A DNA stretch of 64,000 nucleotides from Rusavskia elegans (GCA_011316305.1 SAUG01000058.1:372001-436000); one strand, 5' to 3'; counted from the first letter of the stretch, positions 11,437 to 24,959 are shown. Translations and numbers: made by a program. The notes: generated by a model not told the origin, from the letters alone.

Positions 11437-12860
11437 ATATTTAATTATTATCTACGCTATATATTCTAGGGCTATATAGATTTAATTTTATCGATAAACT
11501 CTTTTTATAGAACTAAAAATCCATTCTGTTTCTATCGAAAATTTTAGATAATTAAAAATATTATAAGCTATCTATATTAGTTTTAGAAAATTCGAAATAT
11601 TATTTTTCTAAAATATCCAATTTAGATTATCTTCGATAGTATTAATACGAAGATATTAATTAGTTTCGGAAATAGCTATTTAAAAACGCTAGAATTATCG
11701 AAAAATACTATTTAAAATAGATGAAATAGATTTTAAATTAATTAGTAAAATTATAATATATTACCTTTTTATATTATTTTATTTTATTCTATACGGCAGG
11801 TTTTAGATTTTAATAAATTAATAGAAATAACCGTATTTTATAAACTTTATATTAGTATTATTATAAATTATTAATATTATTTTTTTCCTAATATAATTCG
11901 ATAATCGAACTATTTTCTCTATTTTAAAAAGATAATCGAAAATAGTACTATAAAATCGGAATATTAAATAAATTCTAGAATTTATAGTTTTTTAAATTAA
12001 TAAAATAATTTTATAAAACATCCGTAGTATACTATCTATAAAGAGAAAAGATTACTATATATTTATATTAAAGGTAATTTTATATATTTATAGGTCTTGC
12101 GAATTATTTTTTAGAAATTAATTAATAAAATAGTATAATTAATATACTCGACGAATTATAAAATATATTAAATTCTATCGAAGACTAATATTTTAAATTA
12201 TATTTCTAGATTAAAAATTTAGATTAACTTTTTTCTAGATTTCTTAAAAACGAAATTTATATTAAAAAGAAATAGAAATATAAACTATAATAATATAAGT
12301 TTAAAATAAATATTAGTTTTAAAATATCTATATTTAATTTATTTATATATATTACTTTTTTTATAATACTAGATAGACTAGTATTAATACTTCTAATTTA
12401 TTTATTATCTAGTTTTTAGATAAAATCGTTGCTATTTATTTGTAATCTAATAGTTTTAATAAAATTTTAGATTACTAAATTAATTATATAAATTAGATAT
12501 AAAAAAAATTTTAGATTCGATTCTATCAGCTATCGAACCGAATAAAAGTTTTTTTAAACATTTTTTTAACATATTATTAGAACTAGTATTATCGATAATA
12601 ATATCTAGAAATTTCTATTTAAATTAGAAAGATTTTAAAATTTTTAATAGTTTTTAGTACTATAAATAACTAAAATAATTTATAATATAGAATATAAATC
12701 TAATTAGACGTTTCTAAAATTAGTACTAAATATTAATCTAGTTGATAAATACTTCTAAATATACGGCCTTTTAAAGATTTAATTAAATATCAAATATAAA
12801 GGAAATATATTCTAAAGTTTTTAAATTAGATTTAAATTATTCGCGGATATTTTAGAGGCA

Positions 12861-13175
12861 ATCTTCTGTTTCTAAACAATATATCGACACGGGGCTAACT
12901 CTATATAAATCGCCACAGTCTTTTAATATAGGAGTAAACGATATATTCGTTAAAACGACCTTTATATACTATATTTCTTACTACTCGCTGCTATAAATAA
13001 TAGGACGTTAAATATATCTTTATATATTTAACTAAATATAATATAAATCTTCTTTAAACGAATTTTATATTTTTAGTAAACTGTCTATATAAGTTAACGC
13101 GGTATTAGATTTCTATTTTTTAGATATTAAAATAAACGTTTTATCTTTTAAATATTAATAGATAATTACGATACG
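12861..13175. other. Unassigned 315-bp stretch with reduced RIP
   Basis: Similarity to the hAT transposase relic stops here. Positions 12870-12920 retain several CA dinucleotides, unlike either neighbour. I see no reading frame, RNA gene or repeat partner in the window. Confidence 0.3.
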
Positions 13176-14126
13176 AATTGTACTAGACTGACTGTCGGAT
13201 CGGGTTTCGAATCTAGATTAACTAATTTAATCCGATCCGAATCGGGTTATAGTTAAATCTAATCCGATTTAAATCGAATCGGATTTTTTTATAGTTCGAT
13301 TTAATTTAAATCCGGATTAGAGTCGGATACCCGGGTTTAATTTATTAAACCGTTAAAATAATATATAAAAGTATTATTTTTATATTATAATTTTAATTTT
13401 TTTTTATATTTTATAATCTTTAAATTTCTATTTCTTTCTAACAATATATTAAAGATTTTAATATTAATATATACAGTTTACTATTATCTTTTAAATAGTT
13501 AATATTATTTATATTATTATATAGTATATATATGTCTATATTACCTTTCTATATTACTATTATATAAATATAATATAAAATATCGATATATTTTATTTCT
13601 AATTTTCTATTTTTTAATAATTAACTACTATATTAAAATACTATTATACTATATACCGTACCGTATTATATTTTATACCATTATTAATCTTTTATTTCTT
13701 ATATATATTATAGTATAAAGTATAGTATATATATATCTAAATAGAAATATTATATTAAAAAAATAAAATTTATTATATAATAATATTAAAACTATTTTAA
13801 ATAAAAAGTTAATTCTATTCTATAAAAGTATAGCGAAAATTTAAAAAATAGAATTAGAAAAAATAAAAAAAAAGATAAAAGGAAATTTTGTAATACTATA
13901 ATACTAGTAATATTCTAGATTAATATATTTTAAATAATTTAGTTAATAATCTATTAAAAAAATATAAATTGAAATTTAGAATTTTCGTTTTTTAAAAAAT
14001 CTATAAATACTAGAAAGGTTTTAGATCTTTTATTTTTAAAGTATTTTTTACTAGATTATATCGCGGAATCTTTATCCATATTACTACTATAAATATAAAT
14101 AGAAAAATCGATAGAATATAAAATAT

Positions 14127-15007
14127 TTAGTTAATTTGATTTTGGTTTTGGTGCCCGGTAAATCAGTGGTTCGGTGAGCAAATCAAGCGTTGGTATACCA
14201 TTATTGAATATACGGTAGCAGAACTTGTACCTAAGTTTAATTAATATAAATAACGATTCTTTCTATAGAATTTTAATTTAAATTTACTTAGTAATATAAT
14301 ATATCCTTTTACCGATAATTTAACTAACGTAGAAATCTTTATAGATAAGTATACCTCGCAGTTATCGCTTCTTCTTCTTTTACTAGTAATATAAGCCCTA
14401 TAATACCATACCCTCGCAAGTATTATAACTTACTAAAAGCTCTTGCGTACGTATATATTCCCGCTAACAGCTATAGCTGCAAGCTAAACCAGACGGTAGT
14501 ATATCCGTAATAACTATATCCACCCGTATAGTCGTCGACTACCTCGTTATAGCCAGAGTAACCTATTTTAACTTCGATAAAAATAGCCTCTTTACCGCCT
14601 TTAAAACGCGCTATCCGACCTTTCTACCTTCCTTTAGCCTAATCGACCGGGTAAAGCTTTTAGCCGTAGTAGCCAGCGTACTGCCTGGCGACCCTCTTAA
14701 AGCTAGGTAGGCTAAAGAATATCTTAATAGCTTGGCGGAGCGTTTAGATACGGGTTATACGATAAATATAGCCGAGGCGACGGACGTGAATATAGTAGAG
14801 GATTCGTAATCGAATAAAGAAGGAAATAGTCAAATAGAAGTGATTGACTGCGCTATAAACCTTGCCTGACGAACTATATACCTTTAGCTGTGAAAATTTC
14901 TTTATACGTAAAATACAACAATCGTTGCCGTATATAACGTTGATGAAACATATATATATATATGAAAACTCAATATAATTCCAGATAGGAGCTTTCCAGA
15001 AAGGAGG
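14127..15007 (+). mobile_element. Family A retroposon copy A2, lightly mutated
   Basis: An 11-bp TSD, atataaaatat, lies at 14116-14126 and 15008-15018. The left end ttagttaatttg leads into a T/G-rich stretch and the family signature (ccggtaaatcagtggttcggtgagcaa). The right end passes through CTTGCCTGAC, a TA repeat at about 14950-14962, CTCAATATAA and a short hairpin-like end (ctttccagaaagg). Relative to A6 the small reading frame has lost part of its 3' portion at about 14760-14800. CA and TG are comparatively frequent, so the copy is young. Confidence 0.88.
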
Positions 15008-15552
15008 ATATAAAATATAATATTAATAGTTCTATTGAATATAATAGAAGAATATATAATTACTTTCCTAATAAATAAATCTACAATTTTACTATATTAC
15101 TATATATATCCGACTATATTTATTTTTTATAGATTATTAACTAGCTATAATCTATTCTAATTATATTACTATTTAGTAGAAAAATACCTAGTTTATTAAA
15201 AGGTTAGTATATAATCTAGAAATATAGTCGGAAGTATAATAATAATTTATTAATAATAAATTCTAAAAAATTAAAAGTTTTAGAAAAAAGATATATATTT
15301 ATAGAATTATTTAGAAAAAATAATACTATTTATATAGTAACGGTATATAAACTAATATTTATAGATAATTATTATAAAAACTAATAGTAAATAAAATATA
15401 ATACTATTTTATATTATCTATAATTATTTCTATATTTATCTATCGAATATAATTATAAATTAGATTAAATCGAATTTTTAAATTAGATTTTTAGATTAAA
15501 ATCTATAATCCGACTCGAAAGTCGAATTAGAATCCATAACCCGATCCGACTA

Positions 15553-15976
15553 TAATTCAGCTACTTCGGATCGGATTCCTATTAAACTATCGGGAATCCG
15601 ATCCGATTTTAGCGGGTTAAACCGGTTCGACTTACTAAACGGTCGAGTCTGGATCGAATTCGGATTAAATCTAGATACCCGCTAAGCTTTCTATATATAT
15701 AATGAATCTATATATATATTATATTTTAGTTTTTATTATAAATAATATATTAAACTAATATATTTAATCTTACTAGAATCTTTATAGTTAATATAATTTA
15801 TTAATAAAAATTTTTTTAAATAATTTATATAATTTTTATACTAGAGTTATATAAATTATATAGAAATAGCGGATTTGTCGGATCGGATCGAATTAGACTA
15901 TAGAATTTTCTAACCCGATTTAGGTCGGGTCGGGTTAGTTAATCCGGATTCGAAACCCGATCCGACGGCCAGTCTA
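15553..15976 (-). mobile_element. 424-bp hAT derivative
   Basis: A perfect 8-bp TSD, tccgacta, lies at 15545-15552 and 15977-15984. The ends are taattcagctacttcgg and ggccagtcta. It is the same subfamily as 6266-7732 and is inserted near the right end of the 13184-16072 hAT. It does not code. Confidence 0.88.
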
Positions 15977-16080
15977 TCCGACTATTTAGTAGATCGAACC
16001 CGGATCAGATTATTAAAATTAGATCGGATATCTAATAGTTCGATAGAAATTCGATTCGAATCGGCTGGTCTAAATAGTAC

Positions 16081-19005
16081 TAGTATTTTAATCTAGTATA
16101 TTTTTTATTTTATAGAATATCTTTTATTTATAGTAGTAGAAAGATAGATATAATGGTAATAAATTCTATAAATAGTATAGCTATAATATTGAAATTTTAT
16201 AATATAAAAAACTAATATTTAAATATATAATTTATATTTATTATTATTTATTAACTAGTAAATATTATATAAATAGAATATTAATATAATAAAATTAAAT
16301 AGAATATTATAGAAAATAAATAACTATTTATAATATCATTCTATCAGCTTATATTATTATTTTATCTATCTATTTATCCTTTATATTATTCGTTCTAGTA
16401 AACCGACTATCTAAACAATATATTCTATTTAATATTATAAGAAAAGATCGCCTAAACTATATTAAGTAAAGAAATAACCCTAGATTTTAATTATAACGGC
16501 CGATATTTATATTTTACTTCGTTTCTTTTCGGCTATCTTTTTAGTACTATATTTAATAGCTTGGCTATTATCGTCTTTAATTAAATTACTACTCAACTTA
16601 TTTCTATTAATAGTATTTTCGAGCGTAGTTATATTTTGTCGTTTCTTTCGATTAAAGCGATAGCGAAATTTAGATAGCTCCGCAATTTAATACTAGAAAG
16701 GATCGAGATCGGAACCGGGAAACTTTTTAATTTCTTTTTATATATATTTAGGCCTAACTGGCGCTGTAATAAAATTCTAGATACTAATTATAAAATTATT
16801 CCACTCCGTTATATAATTAAATATACCGAAAATATTAGTACGTGAGATATTATAATCTCGGAATATATTTATATCGGCTTTATAATCGATTATTAGTTTA
16901 ATTCGTATCGCTAGATTCGTATATATATCTAAATTATAACTAACAGCTAGAAAAAGATATAGTAAATTATATACTTTTAAAGTAGAAATTAGCTTTTATA
17001 TTTTTACGGGCAGTTTCGACTATATTATAGACTAGAATAGCGAATACGAAGATAGATATAAAGCTATTAAATAAATACGATTTATAAAATATATAAAAGA
17101 AAGTTTCGATATTAGTTATTTTATAGACTATACCGGATTAATTCTTTTCTAGATACTTTTAGACTTTAGTCTATATAATATTAGTATAGAAATAGAAAAA
17201 GAATATAAAGATAGATAATAATATAAAAATATTAAGAGATATATATTTACTTCTATATAATTAAAAACCGAACGTTTCTAATTACTATTATTCTAATTAA
17301 TCCGATTTTCGAATTCTTTTTATTTCTAATTCCTAATTTTTATAATCTCTCTTTAAACGTCTATAATTAATAAATAATAGTTATCGAAATTTAGTCGTAG
17401 TAGAAATATAATATAATAATTATTTTCGAGCTGTTTTATCTTTAGTTCTAGTTTAAAAATAAATATAGAAAAAATTTTTTTAATAGTTTTCGGTTTCTTC
17501 GGTACCGGTAGGTTAGATTTAGGCTTTTATATTTTCGTTCGCTAACTAATAAACTTCGAAAGGATATTAGAAATATTATTTTTAGAAAATTTATTAAATT
17601 CGATATTACTATTATCTAACGGCGAAATAGACTAGAAATATTAGTTTACAGACAACTAGTTAGAATTGAAAAAGAGAAATTAATTTAATATTATAATTTA
17701 TTACTTTAAATTATAGTCGTTTCTATTAATCATTTAAATTTTATTATATTTCTATTTATTTAATAGTTTTAGTTCTAGATTCCGAAGAATATAAGATATC
17801 GGACTTCCTTTTTCTAGATAGACGATTCTCCGAAGGCTAAAAAGATAAAACTAGATAATTAAACTCGAAACTATCTAATTCCGATAAACTACTAATAGAA
17901 AAAAGCCTTTTAAAATTACTAAACGTAAAACTAGAACTACTATAGAATATAATCTATAATAGCGGAAGTATAAGATTTTCGTATTTTTTAAACCGCTAAT
18001 TACTAGTCGCAGCGGTTACTTTATAGTAGAAAATTTTCGAGTAATAAAAATTCGTAATATTTCTAGCTCGCCTAGATTTATCTAAGCCGGATATTCGTTT
18101 AGAGTCTAGTATTATATCTAATAGAGTTTTAAATAAAGTAACGGATATAAAAATTTAATAAACGTATTTACTATACTATAGAACTAGATAGATATAACCC
18201 GTAGTACGATAAAACGGCGAGATATTAAAGTTTAGATATATAAAAGATAGAAGCGGGGTAATTAGATATTCTAGTACTAGCGCCCAGCCGTTTTAATATC
18301 GAAAAATACTATTATAACTAAATTCTAACAGCTTTTACCAAGTTTTATATTAGCTATAAAATCTATATCGCTTTTTTATATTATTACTAATATATTATAC
18401 GAGCTATTTTCAATAGAGAAAATAATTTAAAGTAATTTCGAAAAATCCGGATAAAAAGATTTATATAAACCTAAAATACTATAAATTTTATAAAATTAAT
18501 CTGTATTTAGAATTATTAAATTCTTTTTTTTATCCGATTTTATATATAGTGCTATATAGTATCGAAATAGAAATATTATCGCTCGGAGGTCTTTTAGAGC
18601 GATAAAATTAAAATCTATCGAACGTTCGATTTTTAATATATTTTCTATCGATTCCGAAAATTAACTATCTAGTATTTTCTAGTATATTAATATATAGAGT
18701 TTGAATATATAAATTATCGCTTTAGAATCTTTTAATGCGATAAGATTATAATCTATTCGATTTTCGTAGAATAGCGGGCTATATAACTCTCGTTATACAA
18801 CTAGTAATACCGAAAGATTTAGAATTTATAGATTTCTAAAGCTTTCTATAAGTAAACTATTTTCGTTATATCCTACTATATATTAGGGAATACCTACTAA
18901 TATCTATCTTTAGTAGAAATTATCTTCTATTTTTTAAAACTTCTATAATAATCCCGAACTCTTTCTAAATAACTTCTATTAATCTCGTATTATTCTATTA
19001 TTCTA
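16081..19005 (+). pseudogene. Unidentified degenerate coding region, upstream part
   Basis: Several plus-strand stretches, notably about 16490-16760 and 18200-18990, stay open over dozens of codons if stops are read as RIP-mutated Gln or Trp codons. That is unusual for random AT-rich sequence. I recognise no domain. The frame appears to resume at about 21260 beyond E2. Positions 16081-16470 and parts of 17300-17800 show no clear frame. Rejected alternatives are reverse transcriptase and hAT transposase, because none of their motifs could be aligned. Confidence 0.35.
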
Positions 19006-19006
19006 C

Positions 19007-21255
19007 GAGCCCGTCGCTATCTCGATTTCGAAATAGCTTTCGTAAGCTTCGCTTACTCAGCCTAATTCGGTTACTCGATTGCTCGAGGCTCGTTAAAGCT
19101 CCGCTCCAAACCCCGATTAATTAATTAATTTTTAAATTACGTAAAATAATATCTTAGCGCTTTATAGATATAAATTATTTAAAGATTAACTATATTTTAA
19201 TATATATAAAGCTAGTTAAAAAGTTTAATAATATCTTCTATAATTTTATTATCTTCGGTTTTTATTTCTATCTCCGTTTTTTCTTTTATATCTTTTTTTC
19301 TCTCTATATTTTTATTTTTATTTTTATTATTATTTTAATTAATGTTAATACTTTTAATTAAATTTCTATTATTTTCGAATCTAGTATTATTATATTTAAT
19401 AGAATATCTTTATTCTATCTAATTTTATTATTGATTTTGACGTTATTATTAGAATTTTTATTTATTTTTTTATATAGAGATTCGATAGCTATATTAGCTA
19501 TATTACTACTTTAACTAAACTCTTCAGTAAATTTCGACTATTTTTATAGAAATTATAATATTCTAGCGGGTTTAAAATCTTTTAAATCGCAATAATTGAT
19601 TATTTATTATTAAATTAAATATTTAATAAAGAATATATCTTTAATTAAAATTATAAATTTATATTTCCAGTTACTATAGTAGATTTAAATCTTTTTTAAA
19701 AATGTAAAAAACAAATAATAATAAATTAATTTATTCTATTTCTTTTTTATTTAATTAATAAATTTTATTTCTTCTATTTCTTTTTAGCGAGTTTTATTAC
19801 GAAAATTAGGAGCGAATAGAATATATCGGGTCTAAATAGCTTCCGGACTCGTTTTAAAATCCGATTTTCGAAGCCAATTTTTATATTAATATAATATTTT
19901 CTATTTATAGTATAATTATATTAGAATTTAGTTTTTTATATTAATTAAAACGAATATATTATTTTAGTTAAACTAATTAATTCAATTTTTAAAAAGATTT
20001 TTTTTATAAATATCGAATATTTTAATAGCTATTAATAAATAGTTGACTATTTATTATAAAATCTAACAGCTTTAGTTTAAATCTTTAATTAGTTCGAAGT
20101 TTAACCTATAACGTCAGATATATATTGCGTTTATATAGTAGAAAGTTAGAGGTACTAGATTTAGATAAAATTTGGCGCCGGTCTAGTAGGGCTGGTAGAG
20201 CTGTCAGGAATATTATCAACAACCCTATTTTGAATATCTAATTATTTATCGCCTATTAGTTAGAATTTGAATATTTTTATATCGTTCGAAAGCTTTAGAT
20301 AAACACTTTAATATTTATAATATTTAGCCTATAACGTCAGCTGCGTATCACGTATATATAGTATATAGTTACAGGCGCTGAATTTAGATAAAGCTTGGCG
20401 CCGGCCTCGTAGAGCTACTAGGAATACTACTAATAACCCTTGCTTATATACGTAACTTTTTAATATTTATTAGTCAGAGTTTAATTACTTTTATATCGTT
20501 TAAAAGCTCTAAATAAACTTTTTAATATTTATAACTTTTAGCCTATAACGTCAGCTGCGTATTACGTATATATAGTAGAAAGTTATAGGCGCTGGATTTA
20601 GATAAAGTTTAGCGCCGGCCCAGTAGAACTGGTAGGACTGTTACGAATATTACTAATAACCCTTGTTTATATATAGAATTCTTTAACGCCTATTAATCAA
20701 AATTTGATTATTTTTATATTATTTAAAAGTTCTGAATAAATCTTTTAATTTACGTAAATTTTAGTCTATAACGTCAACTGCGTATTACGTATATATTGTA
20801 GGAAATTATAGATACTGGATTTAGATAAACTTTAGCGCCGGCCCAGTAGGGCTGGTAGGGCTATTAAAAATATTACCAATAATCCTTGTTTATATATAGA
20901 ATTTTTTAACGCCTATGAATCAGATTTATATATATAATAGATTTTTCTATAACGTTAAATATATGCTTTAAATAGAATTAAAAAGTAGCTAATTAGAATT
21001 ATTAGCGTAAAAGTTATTTTATATAAAAGAATCTACTATCAAAAATCGAGTTTTAATATTCGGTTATATTACTACAGTTTTTAGATAGCTATTCGTATAG
21101 CTTCTAACTCCTGTAATAGCCCTCTACGCTAGACCGAATCGGGCGGGGCTAGTTCGGATCGAGAGCGATAAGCTTTTTTTAAATACGGATTTTTTTTCTA
21201 AGAAATCGGAGATACCAAGACTTTTTTCGTTCGAATTCCAATATTATATTTAATT
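19007..21255. mobile_element. Family E element E2 (possibly two overlapping copies)
   Basis: The left end tacgagcccgtcgctat at 19006 matches the left end of the large insert at 46155. A second left-end-like motif (cgggtctaaatagcttccggactcg) lies at about 19815, so a partial copy may sit within another. The right end, attccaatattatatttaattat (about 21238-21260), matches E1. Between them are a block similar to the reverse complement of 4840-5060 and a 214-223-bp tandem array. No protein-coding signature was found. Confidence 0.55.
20105..20990. repeat. Tandem array, 214-223-bp unit, about four units
   Basis: Unit starts marked by cctataacgtcag (or tctataacgtcaa) lie at about 20105, 20328, 20542 and 20765, giving steps of 223, 214 and 223 bp. 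Each unit carries a GC-richer block of the type ggcgccggcccagtagggctggtag. These blocks resist RIP because their C residues are mostly in CpG or CpC. The units are homologous to the array at 10526-11160. Confidence 0.78.
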
Positions 21256-22560
21256 ATTCTATTTACCTAGAGTTTTCTAAATCTAACTCGTTATTCGCTA
21301 TCTTTTTAGAAGCTTCTATATCCCTTCTATCTATTTTATTAATCTTCTAAAAGGCTTTCGTATTCGCAGCGCTTTATAATATATTTTATAATACCTCGTT
21401 AGTTATTAGATAGATTCGGTCTATATAGTAAAAATATAGAGCTAAAATTACTTCTCTAAAAAGCTTCGGTATATCTAATAAATGCATCTATCCTATAATA
21501 TTAGATAGAAAAGATACTATAGAAAAAGCGGTAGCGAATAGTAGAATAACTTTTTTAAATATATTATATTCTAATATTTTAGAAATACTATTATAGTAAC
21601 TCGATAAAGATTATACTTTATAGTTAATACTAGACGATTAAAATATCGAAAGCGTACGTTTATTTAACTAAATAGTAATTAAATTAGTTAATATATATAT
21701 CTAGCCTAAAATTTCTTTTGGTTTTATACTAATTATTTTAGATAGTAATATCTATAACTAACGAGCTTTTTAGCGCTATTAAAAAAGTCCCCTTTAATAA
21801 TCTAATCTTTAATACCGATAAAGATAATAATTATATATCGTAGTTAAATAGAATCTATAATATATTAGAGGATATTTTATTTAATAAAGACAAGGCTGTT
21901 AATTAAAATAACGAAAGATTTTTCTAAAAACTAGAGATTAGAATAGAAGTAGGAAACGAATATATTAATATTATAGACGACAAGATTCTACTATCTACTA
22001 TTATATAAAGTCTCCCGCCTATTAAAAGAAATTTAACTTTAATAGTTAAAGATAATTTAGAGCTATTACTATACTGTCGGTCGAATAAAAAGTTCAATTC
22101 TTTTATATTTATCTATAGAATATAGTATAAAAGTAGTAAATATCTAAGATTTTAGTATTAGAATCTATTAGAAATCTTTTGTTTAACTAAAAGTATTACT
22201 TTACTCTATACCCTACTTGGAACTATTATTACTATAAAGAAATACGTATAATAATAATACCTTTTACTACTACTACGTAAAAGAATACTAGATCTATAGT
22301 CTGAAAAGCTATCTACTATAATCTTTTAGAAAAAGGTTTAAAATAATAATATCGTTTAAAGAAAAAAATTACGTAGATTTATTTATTTCTTTAATATTAT
22401 AAAATTATTTTAGATAATTATCGCGTTATCGAAAATCCGGGAAAAGATATATTTTAGCTCTATTTATATTATTCTAAAACTATACGAATTCTATTATTTA
22501 AATATATAGATAATATTTAGTTTATTTTATTCTAGATAATTCGCTTTCTATTTCGATAGT
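21256..22560 (+). pseudogene. Unidentified degenerate coding region, downstream part
   Basis: A plus-strand frame from about 21260, clearest at 21745-22350, runs with only stops that RIP can explain. Segments such as ELFSAIKKVPFNNLIFNTDK and LPPIKRNLTLIVKDNLELLL look like genuine protein. It seems to continue the frame cut off at about 19005. I recognise no family and no membrane segment. It may belong to a large uncharacterised element. Confidence 0.38.
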
Positions 22561-22837
22561 AAATTTATCTTTTTTTCTAATATTATCGTATATCGATATA
22601 GGCGAATAGATTAATAGATTACGGTTATTATAGATCTAATCCTTATTTCGGCAGGGTTTTCGCTATTAAAAAGAACTTTCTCCGCGATTATACGAGTTTA
22701 AACTATAGTTTTTTTCTATTTTAAATATAAAAGCTATATTCGAGATTTTAATTCGCAGTTAAATTACGAAAATATTCTGAATATCCGCTATCGATAATAA
22801 AGGAACTTTCATCTATTTATAAAAAATTTATTATAGT
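22561..22837. other. Unassigned stretch
   Basis: I see no gene, RNA or repeat with a partner elsewhere in the window. Composition is the usual RIP-type AT-rich sequence with scattered CpG. Confidence 0.3.
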
Positions 22838-23302
22838 TAGACTGGGCGTCGGGTCGGGTTTCGAACTCGGGTTAGCTAATCTGACTCGACCTAAATCGGA
22901 CTAAATTAAAATATAACCCGATCCGATTTAATTTTAGATTCTAAATTATAATCTGATCCGATCCGCTAAAACCAGATTTTAGCGCTAAACTCTAGTATAA
23001 AAGTATAAAGCTAGTATAACTTTTATATAAATTTACTAAAAAAATTCTAATTAATTAACTACGCTAGTTAGAAAGTATATAGTAAAATGAAAAATATTAT
23101 CTAAATATATTATATTTATTTTATTATTAAAATAATATTATATTAAATATTTAATATAATCGGATCGGATCCGAATCGGGTTATTAAATAATCTAATCCG
23201 GATTCGACCCGCTAAAACCCGGGTCGGATCTAGATCGGATTACTAAAATCGGATCGGATATCCGATAATTTAATAAAAATCTAATCCGAATCGGCCAATC
23301 TA
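22838..23302 (+). mobile_element. 465-bp hAT derivative
   Basis: The ends are tagactgggcgtcgg and cggccaatcta. The TSD is attatagt (22830-22837) and attataat (23303-23310), one transition apart. It has the same length and internal layout as 8166-8630. It does not code. Confidence 0.88.
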
Positions 23303-23362
23303 ATTATAATATCTTCTCGTAATATTTTTAGGCGTATTCTGGTTAATTATATCGACTATCGA

Positions 23363-23887
23363 CGGCTAGAAACTTCACTCGGTCGATTAGATTGAAAGGG
23401 GGTAGAGAGATCGGATAGCGCGTTTTAAAGACAATAAAGAAGAGATTTTTATCGAAGTCGAAATAGATTGCTCTAGCTATAACGAGGTAGTCGACGACCG
23501 CGCGGGTAGATATAATTATTACGAATATAAAAAGGTACTATCGTCTAGTTTAGCTTACAGTTAAAACTATTACGGGAGTATATATATATATATAAGCTTT
23601 TAATAAATTATAGTATTTACGAAAATTTATATTACTAGTAAAAAAAAAAAGCGATAACTACGAAATATATTTATCTATAAAAATTTCTACGTTAGTTAAA
23701 TTATCGATTGAAGAATACGTTATATTATTAAATAAATTTAAATTAAAGTTCTATAGAACCGTTATTTATATTAACTAAATTTGGATATAAATTCTACTAC
23801 TGTATATTTAATATTAGTATATTGACGCTTGATTTGTTTACCGAACCACCAGTTTACCGAATACTAAAACCAAAACAAATTAACTAA
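23363..23887 (-). mobile_element. Family A copy A7, one end missing
   Basis: Minus-strand copy of family A. The T/G-rich end is intact and appears here as accaaaacaaattaactaa at the right. About 345 bp of the opposite end (small-frame C-terminus and TA-repeat end) are absent. A 14-bp flanking duplication with two transitions (atatcgactatcga at 23349-23362; atatcgattaccga at 23888-23901) shows that the truncation arose at insertion. It therefore informs on the direction of copying (see findings). Confidence 0.75.
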
Positions 23888-23901
23888 ATATCGATTACCG
23901 A

Positions 23902-24959
23902 TATAAAGGAATTTTAAAAACTTTATATTCTATATCGAATAACTATATTTCGAAGTATTTTATCGGTAATACTATTATCTCTCGCCGGATAAAAATCGAT
24001 CTCTTTTAATTATTTCTACTTCTTTACGGCAAGTTCGAGATTACGTATTATAGCCGACCGTATTTTAAGCGATAAATTATATAGAATTCGTTTTTCGTAC
24101 CTTTTATAGTCTTTATCGAGATTTTTAGAATTTATCGGAATATATATAGATCGTTTATAGAAATTTATATTACTATCGCTATTATAAACTAGCGAAAACG
24201 AAAATATAATTTAAATATCTTTCCGTTAATATTAGATTTATATACTAGCGAATTTTCCGAAATAATATAAATATTCTAGCCTACTATATCTTAACTATAC
24301 GAAGGTAATATAATTATAAATATAGATAAAAAGCCTACTATTATTCTAGTATATATAATATTGAAACCGTTAAACTACTATAATAAACTACTAGTAGTTT
24401 ATTTTCTTTTTTTTAAACCCTATATAGCTACTCTAAATATCTAGTAATAAAAGATTTAAAGTTGAATTTTATATTTAATATCGACTATAATCTTCGTATA
24501 TATTATTCTATTATATAGTAAATCCTTCTAATTTTTTTTTCCTTTTTCTATTAATTTTATAAATACTAATTAAAATATAGCGAGCGGGCTAAAGGCAATA
24601 CTTTATTATAAATAAATCGAACGCGCGAAAAAGTATTTTTTAAATCTTTAGATATAAAATTTAACCAATTTTCTCTAACTATAATTATATTAGCCTTTAA
24701 TTTTATCCGAAGCTATCTAACTAACGCCGCCTATTCGGAATATATAGAGATTGTTAAATAATCGATATAAATTCAATTTAATACTATTTCAATAAAGAAA
24801 GCCTAGATTCTATTTTATATAATACTATAATAGTTTTTCTTTCTTTCCGGATACATTAAATTATAATTATCTTTCTACTATTTAATAAGCTATAGGATAT
24901 AGAAATACGCTAGACTTTTTATTATTATCTCGATTCTTTTTAAAACCTGATTTTTATTT
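23902..24959 (-). pseudogene. Unidentified minus-strand frame relic
   Basis: On the minus strand about 24330 down to 23905 reads through roughly 120 codons with very few stops, containing segments like KNLDKDYKRYEKRILYNL and EIDFYPARDNSITDKIL. I do not recognise it. Positions 24340-24959 show no clear frame. The neighbour at 24960 reads on the opposite strand. Confidence 0.3.

Larger units (their letters stand above)
9740..12860 (-). pseudogene. hAT transposase relic R2 on the minus strand, split by E1
   Basis: It starts with the hAT end tagatcggctatttcggtacg, the inverted right end of the autonomous-type element. The region 11490-12830 matches the reverse complement of the 54454-57744 transposase over most of its length, including the C-terminal dimerisation region at about 11490-11700. 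Element E1 (10212-11436) interrupts it. Similarity fades at about 12850-12870, so the opposite end is missing or replaced. The left flank octamer is attcaaat, and no partner TSD was found. Confidence 0.68.
13184..16072 (+). mobile_element. 1.6-kb-type hAT derivative carrying A2 and a 424-bp hAT
   Basis: The ends are tagactgactgtcgg and cggctggtcta. The TSD is aattgtac (13176-13183) and aatagtac (16073-16080), 7 of 8. Removing A2 with its TSD and the inner hAT with its TSD leaves about 1565 bp. That agrees with the inverted relative at 1591-3525 (about 1595 bp). The interior around 13500-13700 matches the reverse complement of 2560-2830. No transposase is recognisable. Confidence 0.83.

Noticed and set aside
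20105..20990. CRISPR array
   Set aside because: Repeat units are over 200 bp, degenerate and without spacer structure, and the setting is fungal.
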